Shown here: positions 12,537 through 24,854 of the stretch, piece by piece
Position numbering within the stretch: the first letter of the stretch is position 1
How the letters are laid out: each line of letters begins with the position of its first letter
Source: Rhizoctonia solani
Taxonomy: Eukaryota > Basidiomycota > Agaricomycetes > Cantharellales > Ceratobasidiaceae
Direction of reading: 5' to 3'
NCBI RefSeq assembly: GCF_016906535.1
Contig: NC_057379.1
Span: 1,488,001 to 1,552,000, forward strand
DNA length: 64,000 nt
The notes under the pieces: model-generated
Told to the model about the DNA's origin: nothing
Seen by the model: the letters and a program-made list of their open reading frames with translations, nothing else
The model's database searches: none
Program-made: the position numbers and the translations under genes

Positions 12537-14171
12537 ATGCCGACCCAACGCTCCTGCGCTCCCCCGTCTCCAAGACTGGGCGCACTGCTTCGAGATACGG
12601 AGAGCGATGACGCAATGTCTCTGCATTCGACATACCGCCCACACACACGCCAGAAGAAGAAAAAACCAACGATGCAGTTGTGCGGAATTAATTTGTTCGG
12701 GAAACCCCGTGGTCAGATCCGGCTCGAGGACGACGATGATCTTGAGCCACCCATGCCCCGGCCGAGGCCGAGGTACGATTCCGATGCGGCGCCCTTGCCC
12801 GATTCGACCATTCAGTCTCTCTCTGCGCGCTCTCCTACTACTCCTACTACAGAACAGCCCACGAAACAAGCCAGTCCCGAAGAAGAGCTCGCACGCCTCA
12901 GAGCCGAAAAGGCCGCACGCAAAGCAAGAAAACGGGAACGCAAGCTCAAACGCCAATTGGCTCTCGAACACACTGCCGAGTTTGAAGGATTCATAGGCAG
13001 TGGAGGGGGATGGATTTCCTATTAGTCCGCCGTCGACGACAACATCGACACCAGGTATCGAGGATCTGCTCGACGGGAGCGAACGCGGAAGCAGTCGACT
13101 GATCGACGATGCCGATCCAGAAGATGGAGAGGCCGACATGGGAGCGGGTGTATATACTCGATCGACCCGTTCTCGTTCCGAGTCGGGATCAAGCGCAACG
13201 AGGAGTTCGAGAGCGAGGGAGAGGGGCTCGGTGTGAATGCGCTCGGGCTAGGATTGAGGGGTCCACCAAGTCCGTTGGCTCAAGTTCCAATCCCAGAGGA
13301 CAGGAACGAATCGGAGTCGGTTATCAAGTCCACTGCCGAGCCGGAGATCGCAAAATCTCAAGTGGAAGCTGACCTCTTCGTTGCTCAAACCGAACCGACG
13401 ACCCCAACCAAAGTCGAACCCCCTGTTCAAGCCCAACCGGAACCCGACCAACTCAAGACTCCCACCAGCCCCACCCGCCAACGACCCAGAATCCACATCT
13501 CGGACCTGCCGCTCTCGAGCCCAGGTGCGGGTCCCGGTCCCCGAACACTCGAAAACTCGCCCCGCCTCCAGTCGCTGCAAGAGTCCTCGCTGCAAGACGG
13601 CTACGGCTTCCCCTCCCCTCATCTCTCCGTCCCCTCACCCCGCCACACCAACCTGCCGACCCCACGAATCGGCCTGGCCTCGCCAAGCGGGTTCCCTTCC
13701 TCGGGACTCAGCCGAAGAGGATTCCCATCCCCGGACTAGGCAAGTCACTCGGTTTACCCAGTGGTGCCGGTGGTCTAAATTCTTTTAGCGCGCGTGGCTC
13801 AGGGGGTGGGGCTGCTTTCGGGGACAGCGGGAGCAGGGTTCTTGTCGCCGGCGGGGGGAAACAGGACGAGCGGGATGGGGATGTTCTCGAGTCGGGTGGG
13901 GGGCGCGACTGCGACCGCGATGGGAATAGGAATGGGGATAGGGATGGGCGGAGTGGGGATGCAAGTCCTCAAGGGCGTCGCGGGGCTAGCGATGGGAGCT
14001 GGGCTGATGGGGATGTCCCGGGCCAACTCGAGCGCGACGGTCAAGGCTCCGACGGTAGTGGCCAAGCCCACCGCTGGAAAGGCGATGCTGGGCGGGTTAC
14101 AGCTGGGATGGGGGTCGCGCTTGCAAATCGCGGGGAATGAGGAGGAGAGCGATGATGAGGATGATGAGTAG
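12537..14171 (+). pseudogene. low-complexity hypothetical protein gene broken by several frame changes
   Basis: A GC-rich stretch with strongly protein-like composition that no single frame spans. From ATG 12537, frame 0 encodes an Arg/Lys-rich coiled segment (SPEEELARLRAEKAARKARK at about residues 115-135) and stops at 13025. The theme continues in frame 1 from about 13000 (Ser/Thr/Asp-rich), returns to frame 0 (about 13160-13739, Pro/Ser-rich with repeated SP motifs), moves to frame 2 (about 13710-13800, Gly/Ser-rich), and goes back to frame 0 (13794-14171, Gly/Met-rich, ending in an acidic EEESDDEDDE tail). Removing one G from the run near 13003 would restore the first junction. No splice sites fit the junctions. 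No known domain; it resembles unnamed basidiomycete proteins. Pseudogene is preferred because nearby genes are error-free, but homopolymer sequencing errors are possible. Confidence 0.55.
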
Positions 14172-15222
14172 GGCGAGTAAGATGACTGGGAGGGATGGGC
14201 GCGGAGGATGCCAAGTGGGTCAATCCCGATTAGGGAGGGAGTGACGCGGCACGGCTCGGGTCTGGAAGCTGAAACTGCTGCGGGCGCGCGAAGCGGATAA
14301 TATGGTGTTTCGAGAGGGGAAGAAGCGAGGGAGGGGGAGGGGCAGGTGAGACAAAAGCATCACGACTACGACTGTTTTTTTTGGGATTAATGCACAGCCA
14401 GCTAATGAAAAGCCACGACCTCCTTTGTATGTATTTATTCTTGATCAATATAGTAGTTGACATCGGTTATCCAAATCGTGGATGTCGCCGGGAATGGCGG
14501 ATTTAGTCAGGCACGGGTTTGTTTCTACATGGACGTGTACCGGCGCACGAACAAGAAGGGGGGCTGGAACCTCGGGTATATGGAAAGACGGTCCCAACCA
14601 CTACACTTTTATCTTACCTACCAAAAGCAAACCTTTGCACGTGTCATGGGCGATCTTAAGAACCTACGTATGTATAAATGATCGGCTCCAACCTATGTTA
14701 TAGGCGCATAAATTTACTTTGTATCCAACTACTGGTGGTTACAGAGATTTATCTTGGAGCACAATCAATGGTTGATACGCACGACGAAGTTTCGCGGGGG
14801 CAAGTATGACTTGAACGTGTCCAAACCTTGTCATATGTGTTCCAATATTTATCCCTTCAATGTGGCAATAATATCTCCTACTGTGGCAGAATGTTGAGGG
14901 GTATATTTTTCAAACGCTGTGCTATAGGGTCATGTTTGTATGTATCCGCAGTGAACAGCGAACCAAGCGGGATCACTGTTTAATTTTGCCCGTCCTTCCG
15001 GCGGCTAGTTTGTTTTGACTTTGCGCTAATGCTTGGCTGTGGGGAAACCAAGAGTTTCCAATAACCAAATGGTCAAGCGCTTTTCCCGGGCCTCACTTTA
15101 GTATTTATATACAACGAGTGTCTGCTCCATACCATACCCAACAAACTCAGTCTCTCTCTCTAGTCCATCTCTGAACACCTTCTCCGAGTACGTGTACTTT
15201 TATTGTATCCAAATTATAATAC
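14172..15222. other. intergenic; probable promoter of the small gene at its right end
   Basis: Short open frames only. Near the right end a TATA-like TATTTATATA lies about 15105-15114, followed by a pyrimidine-rich CTCTCTCTCTAG stretch near 15160, in the right place for the promoter and leader of the gene at 15223. Confidence 0.4.
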
Positions 15223-15636
15223 ATGGGCCGTGTATCGTATTCGGCTGTAGCATCTGGAATTCAGCTGGACACTTCCAGTCGATCCTTGTCGACTGCCTCG
15301 GTAGTTGAAGCTTCATCAAGGTTCGTACGTCTCATAGTTCATGTCCATTGTACACTAACTAATACGTCCGTTTGGGTTAGTGACGAGTCCGCCACGATTA
15401 ACATCGACCTCGACACCGTTACTATTGTATACCCAATAAAATCAACGCATACAAGGTATGATTTAGCGTAGAGAGCTCGTGTTACTTCGTGGCAACCAAC
15501 TGAATCATTCTCCGCATTCGATTCTGCTAGGGGAAAATGCGACGCCGTCGTTCAAGGATCTCAACCCCTTGAAACGCATCGTCACGTGACTTTTAACACA
15601 ACTAATTTGGATGTTGGATCGCTGTATGAAACATGA
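15223..15636 (+). CDS. small three-exon hypothetical protein, 92 aa
   Basis: Not a family I recognise. Exons 15223-15320, 15381-15455 and 15531-15636 join in one frame (phase 2 at both junctions) to a TGA at 15634. Intron 1 (60 nt) runs GTTCGT...GTTAG with a CTAAC branch-like motif, and intron 2 (75 nt) runs GTATGA...GCTAG. The product is Ser/Thr-rich at the N terminus (SRSLSTASVVEASS) with a beta-rich-looking middle (INIDLDTVTIVYPI). No signal peptide, membrane segment or CaaX end (it ends SLYET). The clean splicing of two short introns and the upstream TATA support a real gene; another exon downstream cannot be excluded. Confidence 0.5.
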
Positions 15637-16170
15637 CATGGTGCGTCCGTCATTTTCCTCGAATCGAACAAGTGCATTCCAGAGCTGATAAAATACTCAC
15701 ACAGAGGATCAATCGTATTTGGAGCCTGTAGACATTCGTAAGGGCCATGAGACTGTTTTCGAAAACTAGCCGAGTCCTGTGTACCCTTTCGGTGATCCTT
15801 TTCGTTCTGCGTGATGGTTAGGCGCTGGATTGCACCGTTGAACGGAGTCGCCTGTTATTTATTTTCTTGAATTTTGTCTATGCTATTTCTATGTCGAATT
15901 TTTTCTCATTATGGTTTCCCTCCCTTTTTAAGCATTCGTTTTTCCATATACCCACTGTATGCAACTATATGCGTACCGACCTTACTATGTCTCCATAAAA
16001 TAATAAACTCATATGCAGCTAAAAGTGATCTGTGTGGGAATTAGTGAACTCTAAAATAAGGCGTTTTGAATATTATTAATATGTATTGATACATTTCAGG
16101 GAAAAACAGTACAGTCACTGGATCACGCTTGTACGTCCCAGATCACCGACCCATAGCCCACGATGGCTAC
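15637..16170. other. intergenic between convergent genes
   Basis: Shared 3' flank of the small plus-strand gene and the minus-strand UGT-A. AT-rich, no coding frame of note. Confidence 0.4.
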
Positions 16171-18079
16171 TTAATGTGCGAGACCCAGGACAGCGCCAAA
16201 ATCCTCCAAGGCCAGGTCTCCACTCCCACCTGGACTAAGCGAATCGCGAATAGTTCTACCTAACCTCCGAGTATTCATTCGTTGCTGCTCCCCTCTTGCG
16301 CCTTTACTCATATCGAGTAACTGTTTCATCTCTCCACGCACTGCATCGTCCGTGCCTGCTATCTCGATCTCGGTCCCATTTTGGTAAGCTTTGGACTTTG
16401 CTGGCCCAGTTCGAATCTGCAAAAGCTCGAAGCCGCAATCGTGGATCTCAGCTATTTGCATGGAGTTTACCGGTTGATCGCCCTGAGGTAGTGTTAGATC
16501 CGTACATGTTTCCACAGATCTCGACTCACCGTAAATGGCCAAAAGATCATTGGAACCCCACGTACGAGCGCCTCAGTACACGAGCTCCATCCTCCATGAG
16601 ATAGGAAATAATGCGTCGCCTAGAGCCAAATTCATCAACACTTTTGTCAGTCTGAAATACAGGAAGCAACTTGCAGGATGTTCGAGGACCGCAGTTTGGT
16701 TTGTCCAGTCCGGAAATATTGCGTTTCCTGCGGCGATGTGCGCATCCATCCATGCCTTTTCCAGCTTTGCACTCGCAGACGAGAGTGAAAATATAAACTT
16801 GAGCCCAGCCTTGGGTATCTCGTCAAGGATAGCCATGAGATGAGGTATTGAGCTTGAACTCGGGAAGAAAACAGTGCCGAAGGCGATATAGATGACTGAA
16901 TGCGCGCCATCTTCAGTGTATGCACGATTTAGGAACTGTGTGACCAATGAGTCCGAGTCGTTTTCGTGGTTGGGAGAAGCAAGGTCTACTGCTGGACCAA
17001 TAAAGAACGATTCGATAGGATATTTAAATGAGGACGAGAGGGAGGCAGCACAAACGGGTTCCTGCACATGTATGTATGTTAGCACGAAATATTACATGGA
17101 TCAAAGCATACCATTTCGAGGGTTGTGCAACAGGCAATTGCATCGACTTCATTGATAATCCTCGTTACTCGTGGGACCAAATACGCCATGAATAACGGCA
17201 TGAAAGGGAAATACTGAGGATTGAGCTCCCACTCGCGGTGGGGAGGCAAACCCGGTATATTAATCAACCGATCAGAAGCATTCTGCAAGAGCTGAGAGCT
17301 AATATTTAGGACCCAGTCAAATGTTGTCGATATAAAATTAATCTTGTTTAACTGAACAAGCACGTCGGCGGCCTTACTAAACCAATTTAGTTTACCTTGA
17401 GCACAGAGTAGAGCCAGACTCTCAGTGACCCTGGTTGATTTATGCCCTGTGATACTACCGGCTATGTAAGATTCGTGGTGGTAAATCTCGTAAATATTGG
17501 GACATACGTCATTAATGAAGCTGAAGTAGCTAGCCACCACCCCACTATTGGCAGATTGTGTTCGTTTTTGCACGATAATGACATTCCTCCGTTGAACACA
17601 TCCTCCATGATAACACTTGGTGCATCAACCGGGCGCCCGTCAACTTGAATAACGCTACCAAGTTGAAGTTCACTTGTTATCCATAGCTTGAAAGATAGCT
17701 CTAAGAAGTCGAGCATCTCCATTGGATTGCTGGTGGCGAGTGTCGGAGCAGTTTTTACACTTGAACCGGTAACAATCTTGATTCTTCTTGAACACACAGA
17801 TTGCTGATTGCTGAGGTACTTATTGGCGTTGGACAGCTCTGAGTGATACACGAATAAGGCTGAGAGAGGTTAGCAGACAATAATGGGCAAAAGTCAACTG
17901 CATACATATGAACAAGTCCGGGAATTTTTCTACCATTCGGAGTGCGGTCTTCAAAGCAGGGCGCAAGTGACCTGGTATAAAGAGTCAGCAATATGATTAG
18001 GATCCCATCAGAGAGTGCTACTACTTACTCCATGCAGGAGCAGATAGGAATACGACATGTTTTAGTGGGGGAGTGCCAT
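16171..18079 (-). CDS. UGT-A: family-1 UDP-glycosyltransferase, decaying copy
   Basis: Paralogue of UGT-B and UGT-C; such enzymes move a sugar from a UDP-sugar to a small lipophilic acceptor. Exons (minus): 18079-18029, 17971-17906, 17859-17508, 17454-17112, 17061-16675, 16619-16530, 16482-16171. The donor-sugar signature is present ([19 protein letters not shown], then GDQPVNSMQ) and the N-terminal His motif is SHLRP. Oddities: exon 1 is 51 nt, against 52 nt in the other two copies, because a C run near 18068-18072 is one base short, so the ATG at 18079 is out of frame with the rest. Intron 6 (16674-16620) has a GC donor (GCAAGT). The sequence matching intron 4 of the paralogues has lost its GT donor and reads through as 20 extra codons. 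HGGWNSS has become HGGWSSC. Probably a pseudogene or an enzyme with a changed N terminus. Confidence 0.7.
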
Positions 18080-19351
18080 TGTATGTGTGCAAGAAGATAC
18101 CCGAGATTGTTGGCAGTCCTACAAGACAGGATGGGGGTATTCATACTCTAACGCTAGTTAGCATTATTTCAGAAATTTCGTCATCACCGAGTAGATGAGA
18201 CCACAGTACAACACCGAGATCCGAACAAGCCCCCCATGCTGATCCAAAAGCCCGATCTTATGAGATAAATTGCGGGATTTTAGCTTTCCAGACCTCGTCG
18301 TAAGACAGTTAGATGTGGAGTTTTTTGTCTATCAATTAGGTATTGTATGTCTCGAACACGGGCGATGAACCCTGATACTCGGCTCTCGAGCTCTGATCAG
18401 CGTGTGTGCTGTCCGATTACCAGGATGATGTAGTATAGTCCGAGTGTCCTATACCTTCCCTGTCATTTTGGTTGGGATCTAGAAGTACGGTGATAACTCC
18501 GATCCGGTTCCAATTCTAATCTTCGAACAGATGGTCAGGGAGTGAGTTTGCAACTGTCAAAGCTTTTGAGGGTGACGCACGGGTAATTCTTGTGATGATT
18601 GGGATTTGAATCGCAATTACAATAGTTGACGACCACGAGGTCATCTGAATCTCGGCTCGTGACCTACTAGAGTCGCTGGATGTTTGTGGGCACCCGGAAG
18701 CACCTGCAATCCTTCGTATGATTGTGGAGCTTTATGGGATTGTTAGCTAATACGTGTCTTACTTGTGTTGATCGAAAATCGCTATACTAAGTTGCCCAGA
18801 TGGCACAAGCACCAGCTGACTAGGTATTGTAGGTTTCTGCGAGCACACGAAGAATTGTGAATATTCGAAACACCCGTAAGCTTTGACAGTTTTAGTAAGA
18901 CCGACCTGGCCGGATCCGATTCACCATGTAATATAATTTCGAATTACACTTAGACACACCTCTCTTTCTCCGCATGACGTGCCGTTTATCGTCCCACTTC
19001 ATCATCTCCGAAATCTACTGATATGACAGCATTGATACGTCTTTGCATCGGCATTAGTCTCAGTCGATTTTGGAACCAAAGCGCACATGTGGCCAGGTTT
19101 GCCGCTGGCCTGAGCTCGATTAGTAGCTCCCGTATTCTATTGTCCCCTAGGCCCAGCTGTGTTGCCTACTGACCATCTTACACACTCAACTTGTAGGGTT
19201 TTGTGAGGTAGACCGAGATTTTTTGAGTGTATGCCATGAGATTAGGTATTTGTAGGTCCCACTGGTGGTTGTAAGACGCTCGTCAGTTGTTTTGTGGACC
19301 ACTGGGACTACCACTTTCGGTGAGATTCTTAGGCTCTGTATTTTAAGCTCT
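18080..19351. other. intergenic between UGT-A and UGT-B
   Basis: No open frame of interest. Contains three spaced copies of a short motif close to TTAGGTATTGTAGGT (near 18336, 18822 and 19242). Presumed to hold the UGT-A promoter (minus) and the UGT-B 3' flank. Confidence 0.4.
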
Positions 19352-21256
19352 TTACAAAAGATCCAACGCGTGGCCGAAACTCTTCAGGCCCACGTCCCCG
19401 CTCCCACCTGAATTCAGGGAGGCAATTATGGCCTTACCTAACCCCCGAATATTTATGCGGTGGTGCATGCCCCTCGGTCCTTTACTCAGATCTAATATTC
19501 GCCTCATTTCTTCACGCACAGCGTCATCCGTGCCTATTATCTCAACATCGGCACCGTTTTGATATGACTTGGACTTGGCGGGCCCAGTACGGACCTGGAG
19601 AAGCTCGAACCCACAGTCATGTATATTGGCGATCTGTAAGGCGTTTGTTGCCTGGTCACCCTAAAATGCCATTAATATTAGAGCTCGACAGCAGGGATTG
19701 CGGCCCACCATGAACGGCCAAAAGATCATCGGTACACCGCGTACAAGCGCTTCAGTGGATGAATTCCATCCGCCGTGTGACAAGAAATAATGAATTGCCT
19801 AGAAAATTAGTTGGTTTACTATTCTACTAATTGCAATATTAACTAAAGCTTACGGGATGCTCAAGAACCGCGGTCTGGTTTGCCCACCTTGGGAATATCG
19901 CATTCCCTGCCTCGATATGCCCATCCATCCACTCTTGATTAACACCAGCACTTTCTGACGAGAGCGCAAAGACAAACCTAAATCCCGCCTTGGGGATCTC
20001 GTCGAGGGCAGCCATGAGGTGTGATACCGAGCTCGGAAGAGGGAAGAAAGTGGTGCCGAAAGCGACATAAATCACTGAGTGGGCACCTTTTTCGGTAAAC
20101 GAACGATCTAGAAACTGAGTTACTGGCGAATCGGGATCTAGCTGTTGAGGTGGAGTAAGGTCCACTGCCGGACCGATGAAGAATGGGGCTATAGGCCGTC
20201 CGAATGCAGTCGAGAGAGAAGCGGCACAAATGGGCTCCTGCGGGTGCATATATAAGCGGGAGTATTTCGGATGTTTGAATGCGAAATACCATCTCAAAGG
20301 CTATACCACAGGCGAGTGTGTTGATAGACTCTAGCATAGTGATCATTCGTGGGACCAGATACGCGAGGAATGGGGGTATGTAAGGGAGATACTGAGGATT
20401 CAATTCCCAGTCGTAGATAGCCGGAATGCCCGGCATAGTGATCAATCTATCAGAAATATTCTAGAGATATGTCAGATAGGACTAAGATCTTATGTGAAAG
20501 TAAGATGTTGACCTGCAAGTATACTTCATTTGCCTTCGTAAGGAAATCAGTCTCTTTTGAAGCATCAAGTTGGGCCAGAGCCTCATAGACCGTTCTGATG
20601 CCAGTCTCTTCATGTCCTGTGACCCTAAACCCTCTTCCTAATTAGAGAGCTATAAATAAGTCGGATCAAACCAGTAAAACGCACATAATCAAAGATGACA
20701 CGGGCATCAGCCACCATCCGGCAATTGGAATGCCATGCGCTTTTTTACACCTCAATGTTACACCTCCATTAGCTAGATCCTCAATTACCAGACTTGGTGC
20801 CCCAATAGGCTTATCTCCAATATGAAATACAGTCGCTTGCCGGAGCTCGCTGTTTATCCACAGATTGAAGCACGCCTCCAAATGATCGAGCATCTCGATT
20901 GCATTGTCAATGATTACCGGTGGGCCAGATTCTTCGGCTGAGAAGGTGACGACCCTGATCCGTTGAGAATACACCGGTGGCTGAGTATCAAGGTACTTGT
21001 TCGCTTTGGATACTTCCGTGTGGTATACAAATAGCGCTGTAAAGCCAATAAGTAAGTATAAGACGTAGTTGTGAAGTCAGCACAAACATATAAAGAGATT
21101 TGGAAATTTCTCAATCATTCGTATCGCGGTCTTCATTCCTGGACGTAGGTGGCCTGAAACATATACTTAGTAATATGAATCAGTCCTAACGCGACGCGAC
21201 TCACCCCAAGAAGGGCCAGGTACGAATACAACATGCTTTAGTGAAATGAAGGTCAT
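19352..21256 (-). CDS. UGT-B: family-1 UDP-glycosyltransferase, 511 aa
   Basis: GT1-family (GT-B fold) enzyme, cytosolic or ER-facing, transferring sugar from a UDP-sugar to an unknown small acceptor. Eight exons (minus): 21256-21205, 21153-21088, 21036-20685, 20624-20513, 20460-20290, 20237-19854, 19798-19709, 19660-19352; all introns are GT-AG and 48-60 nt. The N-terminal domain begins [18 protein letters not shown] and has the catalytic-His-type motif GHLRP at residues 18-22 and VIEDLANGG near 124-132. The C-terminal domain has [19 protein letters not shown] (about 382-400) followed by GDQATNA, the UDP-sugar binding signature. No clear C-terminal membrane anchor. Exon lengths are identical, exon by exon, to UGT-C. 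The last exon is in frame to a TAA at 19352-19354. Confidence 0.9.
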
Positions 21257-22712
21257 GACGCAAATGTGGGGTGCAATATACAACGGAGAGCTGATGAAGG
21301 TACTTTCAGACAGAATAACTAGCATTTATACCCAAGGCCGTAGTAGTGCATACACATCCCTTCAAACTAATTAAGGGAGCCAGGATCCGAAAGGCGCCTT
21401 ATGGAATAAAGCGACACGCTCCTATATGCCAACCCACAATGATTCACGTCACACAGGTTGCATCAGCCTGGATTGTTAAATAAATTCTCACGCCCTCTTA
21501 TACGAGAAAACCACCCTATTGAAACCTATGAAGCCCTCAAAGTGCGTAACCATCCATCAAATCGAATTAGAATATTTCCATTCTTGGTGAATTGCTCGGA
21601 TTTTGCGTTGATACCATTTCGGCCTGAGAAACCCTTATCCCCAAAGCATCGCACCTGATTACCTATCCAAGCTTACTATCCTCCGCTGTATGCGCGCAGC
21701 AATTTAACCGTTGAAGCAAACCGCTGAGCAGTCGTTCCACTTCTGTTGTAAAGTATGTTTATACTGGGCAAAATAAATATCCATAAAGCTTCTCGTCCCC
21801 GTACTTATCAACTAGGCTCGGCGTGCCGACAGAGATACATATAGCTAATTGTCAGGTTGTCTTACGAGAGATCCGTATAGAATTTGGGGAAGCTGTTGGT
21901 TCATTAAACAATTCATACTTCTCAACATGAGATATAGACCGACAATTTTAAACATCTAGGCCCTAGCGAATACACCATCTTCAGCCGAATGGGGATTGTC
22001 GTCACGGTATAACCACCATAGGTGGTAAGTTATTGGTCACTCAGCATCCACCACCTTGAGGCTCCCATGCACCCTACAATGTATATACAGGCAAAGATCG
22101 TATAAAACTAACCAATATGCCCCAAGAATTTAAGTTACCGAGACTTGGGGAGCGGGTATGTCTGCGCCATAAACAGAGGCTTATCGGCATTGGTTCACCC
22201 CATCGAAGTTTCTAACTTGGGCAATGACGCGGAGACTGGTTGTGCATGTTATTCAACTTACATACCACACTTATTCAAAACTGTTCCAGGAGCAGACTGG
22301 ATAGTGACATGAAGTGTGCTCCATTGCCACAATCAATACTTGCACGAGGCGAGTCCCAAATGGTGGACGTCTTCACAATAACCATCAGACCCTTGTAGCG
22401 TTCCTTTCTTGCCAGTGACCGACAAAGAGGGACTCGACAAGCGAAGCATCTTTAGACAATAGGAATAGGGCGGCTCAATTTGATCCTCCTGTCACGGACT
22501 TGGTTTGCTGTCTGTTGGGTAGGAAGAGAGAACACAAGCGAAAACTTGATAGTCTAGGTGCCGCCGGCGCGCTTCATTGTTTACCTGTGATTAGCAAACA
22601 CGGGCACTGCCACATCAACGCGCGCACTTCCCGCCACCACATACCCCAATCGTAATTCGCACACCCTTTCACGAAGTCAACTCTTAATTAGCAACTATAC
22701 AGCTTAGCGCTC
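21257..22712. other. intergenic between divergent UGT-B and ATG5
   Basis: Probably carries the promoters of both genes. One 66-codon plus frame at 21458-21658 has no recognisable content. No repeats seen. Confidence 0.4.
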
Positions 22713-24147
22713 ATGCAACGTGACTCGTTTCGTCCGCCATTGAATCATACGCAATCTACTGTGACACCTCAACCCTCGTATGGCGCGTCGACCCAATTAT
22801 TCAGACGATTAGTATGGGAAGGGACGATTCCACTCGAGATAAAGATTGATAGCAAAGAACTACCGGCGGGCAGTGACCGTAATTTGGAGAGCTATTATGT
22901 GAGATCCTGAAGATTATGAACGTTGGTAGCACGTGGCCTGATTCACTGACACCAAGCTCGCGGTAGATCCAAGCCCCCCGAATCTCCTACCTTCCACTGT
23001 TGCTACCCGACATACGCAAGCACCTCACAGATCTTGTATTAGACGAACATGCTTCTAAAGCGCTAAAAGAAGAAGATATGTGGTTCGAGGAGGCCGAAAC
23101 AAAACAACCTATGAGATGGCACTGGTCTCTCGGATTGCTTTACGATCATTGCCAGGGCGCGCGGTCACTGGCTGCCCATCGCGACCCTCAATCTTCTACT
23201 GACCTTACTTGGACAACAGGACCGAAGCCTCGCGCCGTACCACTGAAGTTGATACTGCATCTCGCTAGTGCGCCAACGGAAAAGCTGTTGCTCGGGCCAG
23301 GTGTAGACGCCTGCAAAGCAGCTTTCATGGGTCAGTTGAAAGAAGGCGACTTTGTGCGATGGGGGAACACCAAGCGGGTCACCGCACTACGCAAGGCGGA
23401 TCAAGACGGAATTTGGGACGGAGTTAAGGACCGTATGTTATCTTTACCTTTTTTTTTTGCACCACAATCTAACGATATGTCAGATAACTTCGATGATTTC
23501 TGGAAAATTGCTGGAAAGATATTCCCTACAACGTCAGCTCCTAGTGCTCAATCGGCTCCGATACCGCATCATTCGAGCACATCACTTCACAGACCATCTT
23601 CTACTGGCGCGGAGCCATCTGAACAAAACGCGGCGCATGCAGTTCGTTCTATTCCTATGCGAATCATCCTTCCTGATGGACCTGTGTTGCAAGATCAGGT
23701 TCCTCCGACAAGCCCCAGTGAGTTTCGAGCCTCAGCTCAACAGGTTTGTCCAGTTACTGATTCCCTTTGTCAGATGGCGGGCCGATGACCCTCGGAGAAC
23801 ATCTTCGTACAATTATGCCTTATCTGTTTGGAAAGGACGAAGCGAATGTACGTATTTGTTTATGCTATCGAATCCTTTCTAATCTTTTTTTATTCAAAAC
23901 TCTATTGATCCAACATGCGATGGTTTGAACACAAACTTGCTCTACATCATCCATCCACCGCTTCACTGCTGAATCGATCCAATCTCGACAGAACCTCGCC
24001 TTTGCTCTGATCCAAGGTGTCGTACCACCACTCGAATCAGAAATACCATGGTTGGGGGCGTGTATGGCAGGAGCGGATGGCTGGTTGAACGTATGCATTG
24101 GTATATGTCCTGGACGAGAAAGGGAGCCTCCGAAAGGCCTAGCATGA
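22713..24147 (+). CDS. ATG5: autophagy protein ATG5, 371 aa
   Basis: ATG5 is conjugated to ATG12 and with ATG16 forms the E3-like complex that lipidates ATG8 during autophagosome growth. Five exons: 22713-22898, 22967-23432, 23484-23717, 23774-23847, 23992-24147; all introns are GT-AG, phases consistent, last intron 144 nt. Diagnostic segments: FRRLVWEGTIPLEIKID (about 30-46), APRISYLPLLLPDIRK, PMRWHWSLGLLYDH, then GVDACKAAFMGQLKEGDFVR containing the presumed ATG12-acceptor Lys187, RWGNTKRVTALRKADQDG, NFDDFWKIAGKIFP, and the C-terminal TLGEHLRTIMPYLFGKD and ESEIPWLGACMAGADGWLNV. A Ser/Pro/His-rich linker of about 60 residues separates the two ubiquitin-like parts. The start at 22713 gives 23 residues before SYGASTQLFRR; no closer Met exists in that frame. 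Confidence 0.93.
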
Positions 24148-24854
24148 TGGGAATATTATAGGACGTCTTTTTTTTGTTACGTGCGGTACGAGTACAATAG
24201 GATTAATACATTCTTGACCCGAATTCCAGATGCCGGAACTCTTAGAAAGAACTGACAATGTTTATTGCGTTCGCCCAGTGATCTGCCACCGCTTGCCCAG
24301 AAGCCTATTCAGCACCCTGCTGATAACCCCAGGTATTATCTCTCAGTCTTGGGACACCAGCTACTCTATAGCTCGACTTCCTGCGTACAAATACTGATCG
24401 TTACCAATCATTGTATCCTATCAGTTACAATAGGGACATTCCGATACATGCCATAACAGCGCTCGTGCCACGTTCTTGGTTGTCCCGGACAATGACTGGC
24501 CGAAGTCGATCTATGACTGGCACACTATTGTCTTTCGTGGGCAGCTTTCCAATCGATCGCCCAGCATCCAGGCTCGCCAGGCACGGCTTTGAAAACATGC
24601 CCTCCCGATTATGCTCATTTCAGATCACTTTCCATGTGCGTTTATTTACGTGCCACACCCATGTCCGACTGTTATCCTCATAGGCCTCCTTTACGCACCG
24701 AAAGAATAATCACGTTCGACGAACAAAAACATCGGGGAATGTCGAGTGAGTATATAATCCAGCTCGCGCTCAGCAATGGTTCCTCACTAGCCAGCGATCC
24801 TTTGCTCTCTTTGGTAGTTCTCTTAATCTACTACTCACCTAACCACTACTCTAA
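24148..24854. other. unresolved stretch upstream of pheromone gene 1
   Basis: Contains overlapping plus frames (24265-24456, 24411-24683, 24589-24963) with GT-AG-like sites (for example CCCAG/GTATT near 24330 and ATCAG near 24424), but I cannot recognise a protein. Its right end holds TATATAA at 24751-24757, the likely core promoter of the gene at 24855. Confidence 0.35.
24751..24757 (+). promoter_or_regulatory. TATA box of pheromone precursor gene 1
   Basis: TATATAA located 98 nt before the ATG at 24855. The second pheromone gene has a TATATAG at a similar distance from its ATG, which supports the assignment. Confidence 0.5.

Noticed and set aside
12354..13139. 261-aa minus-strand open frame
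   Set aside because: It is antisense to the Arg/Lys/Ser-rich plus-strand coding tract and has no domain; a shadow of GC-rich sequence.
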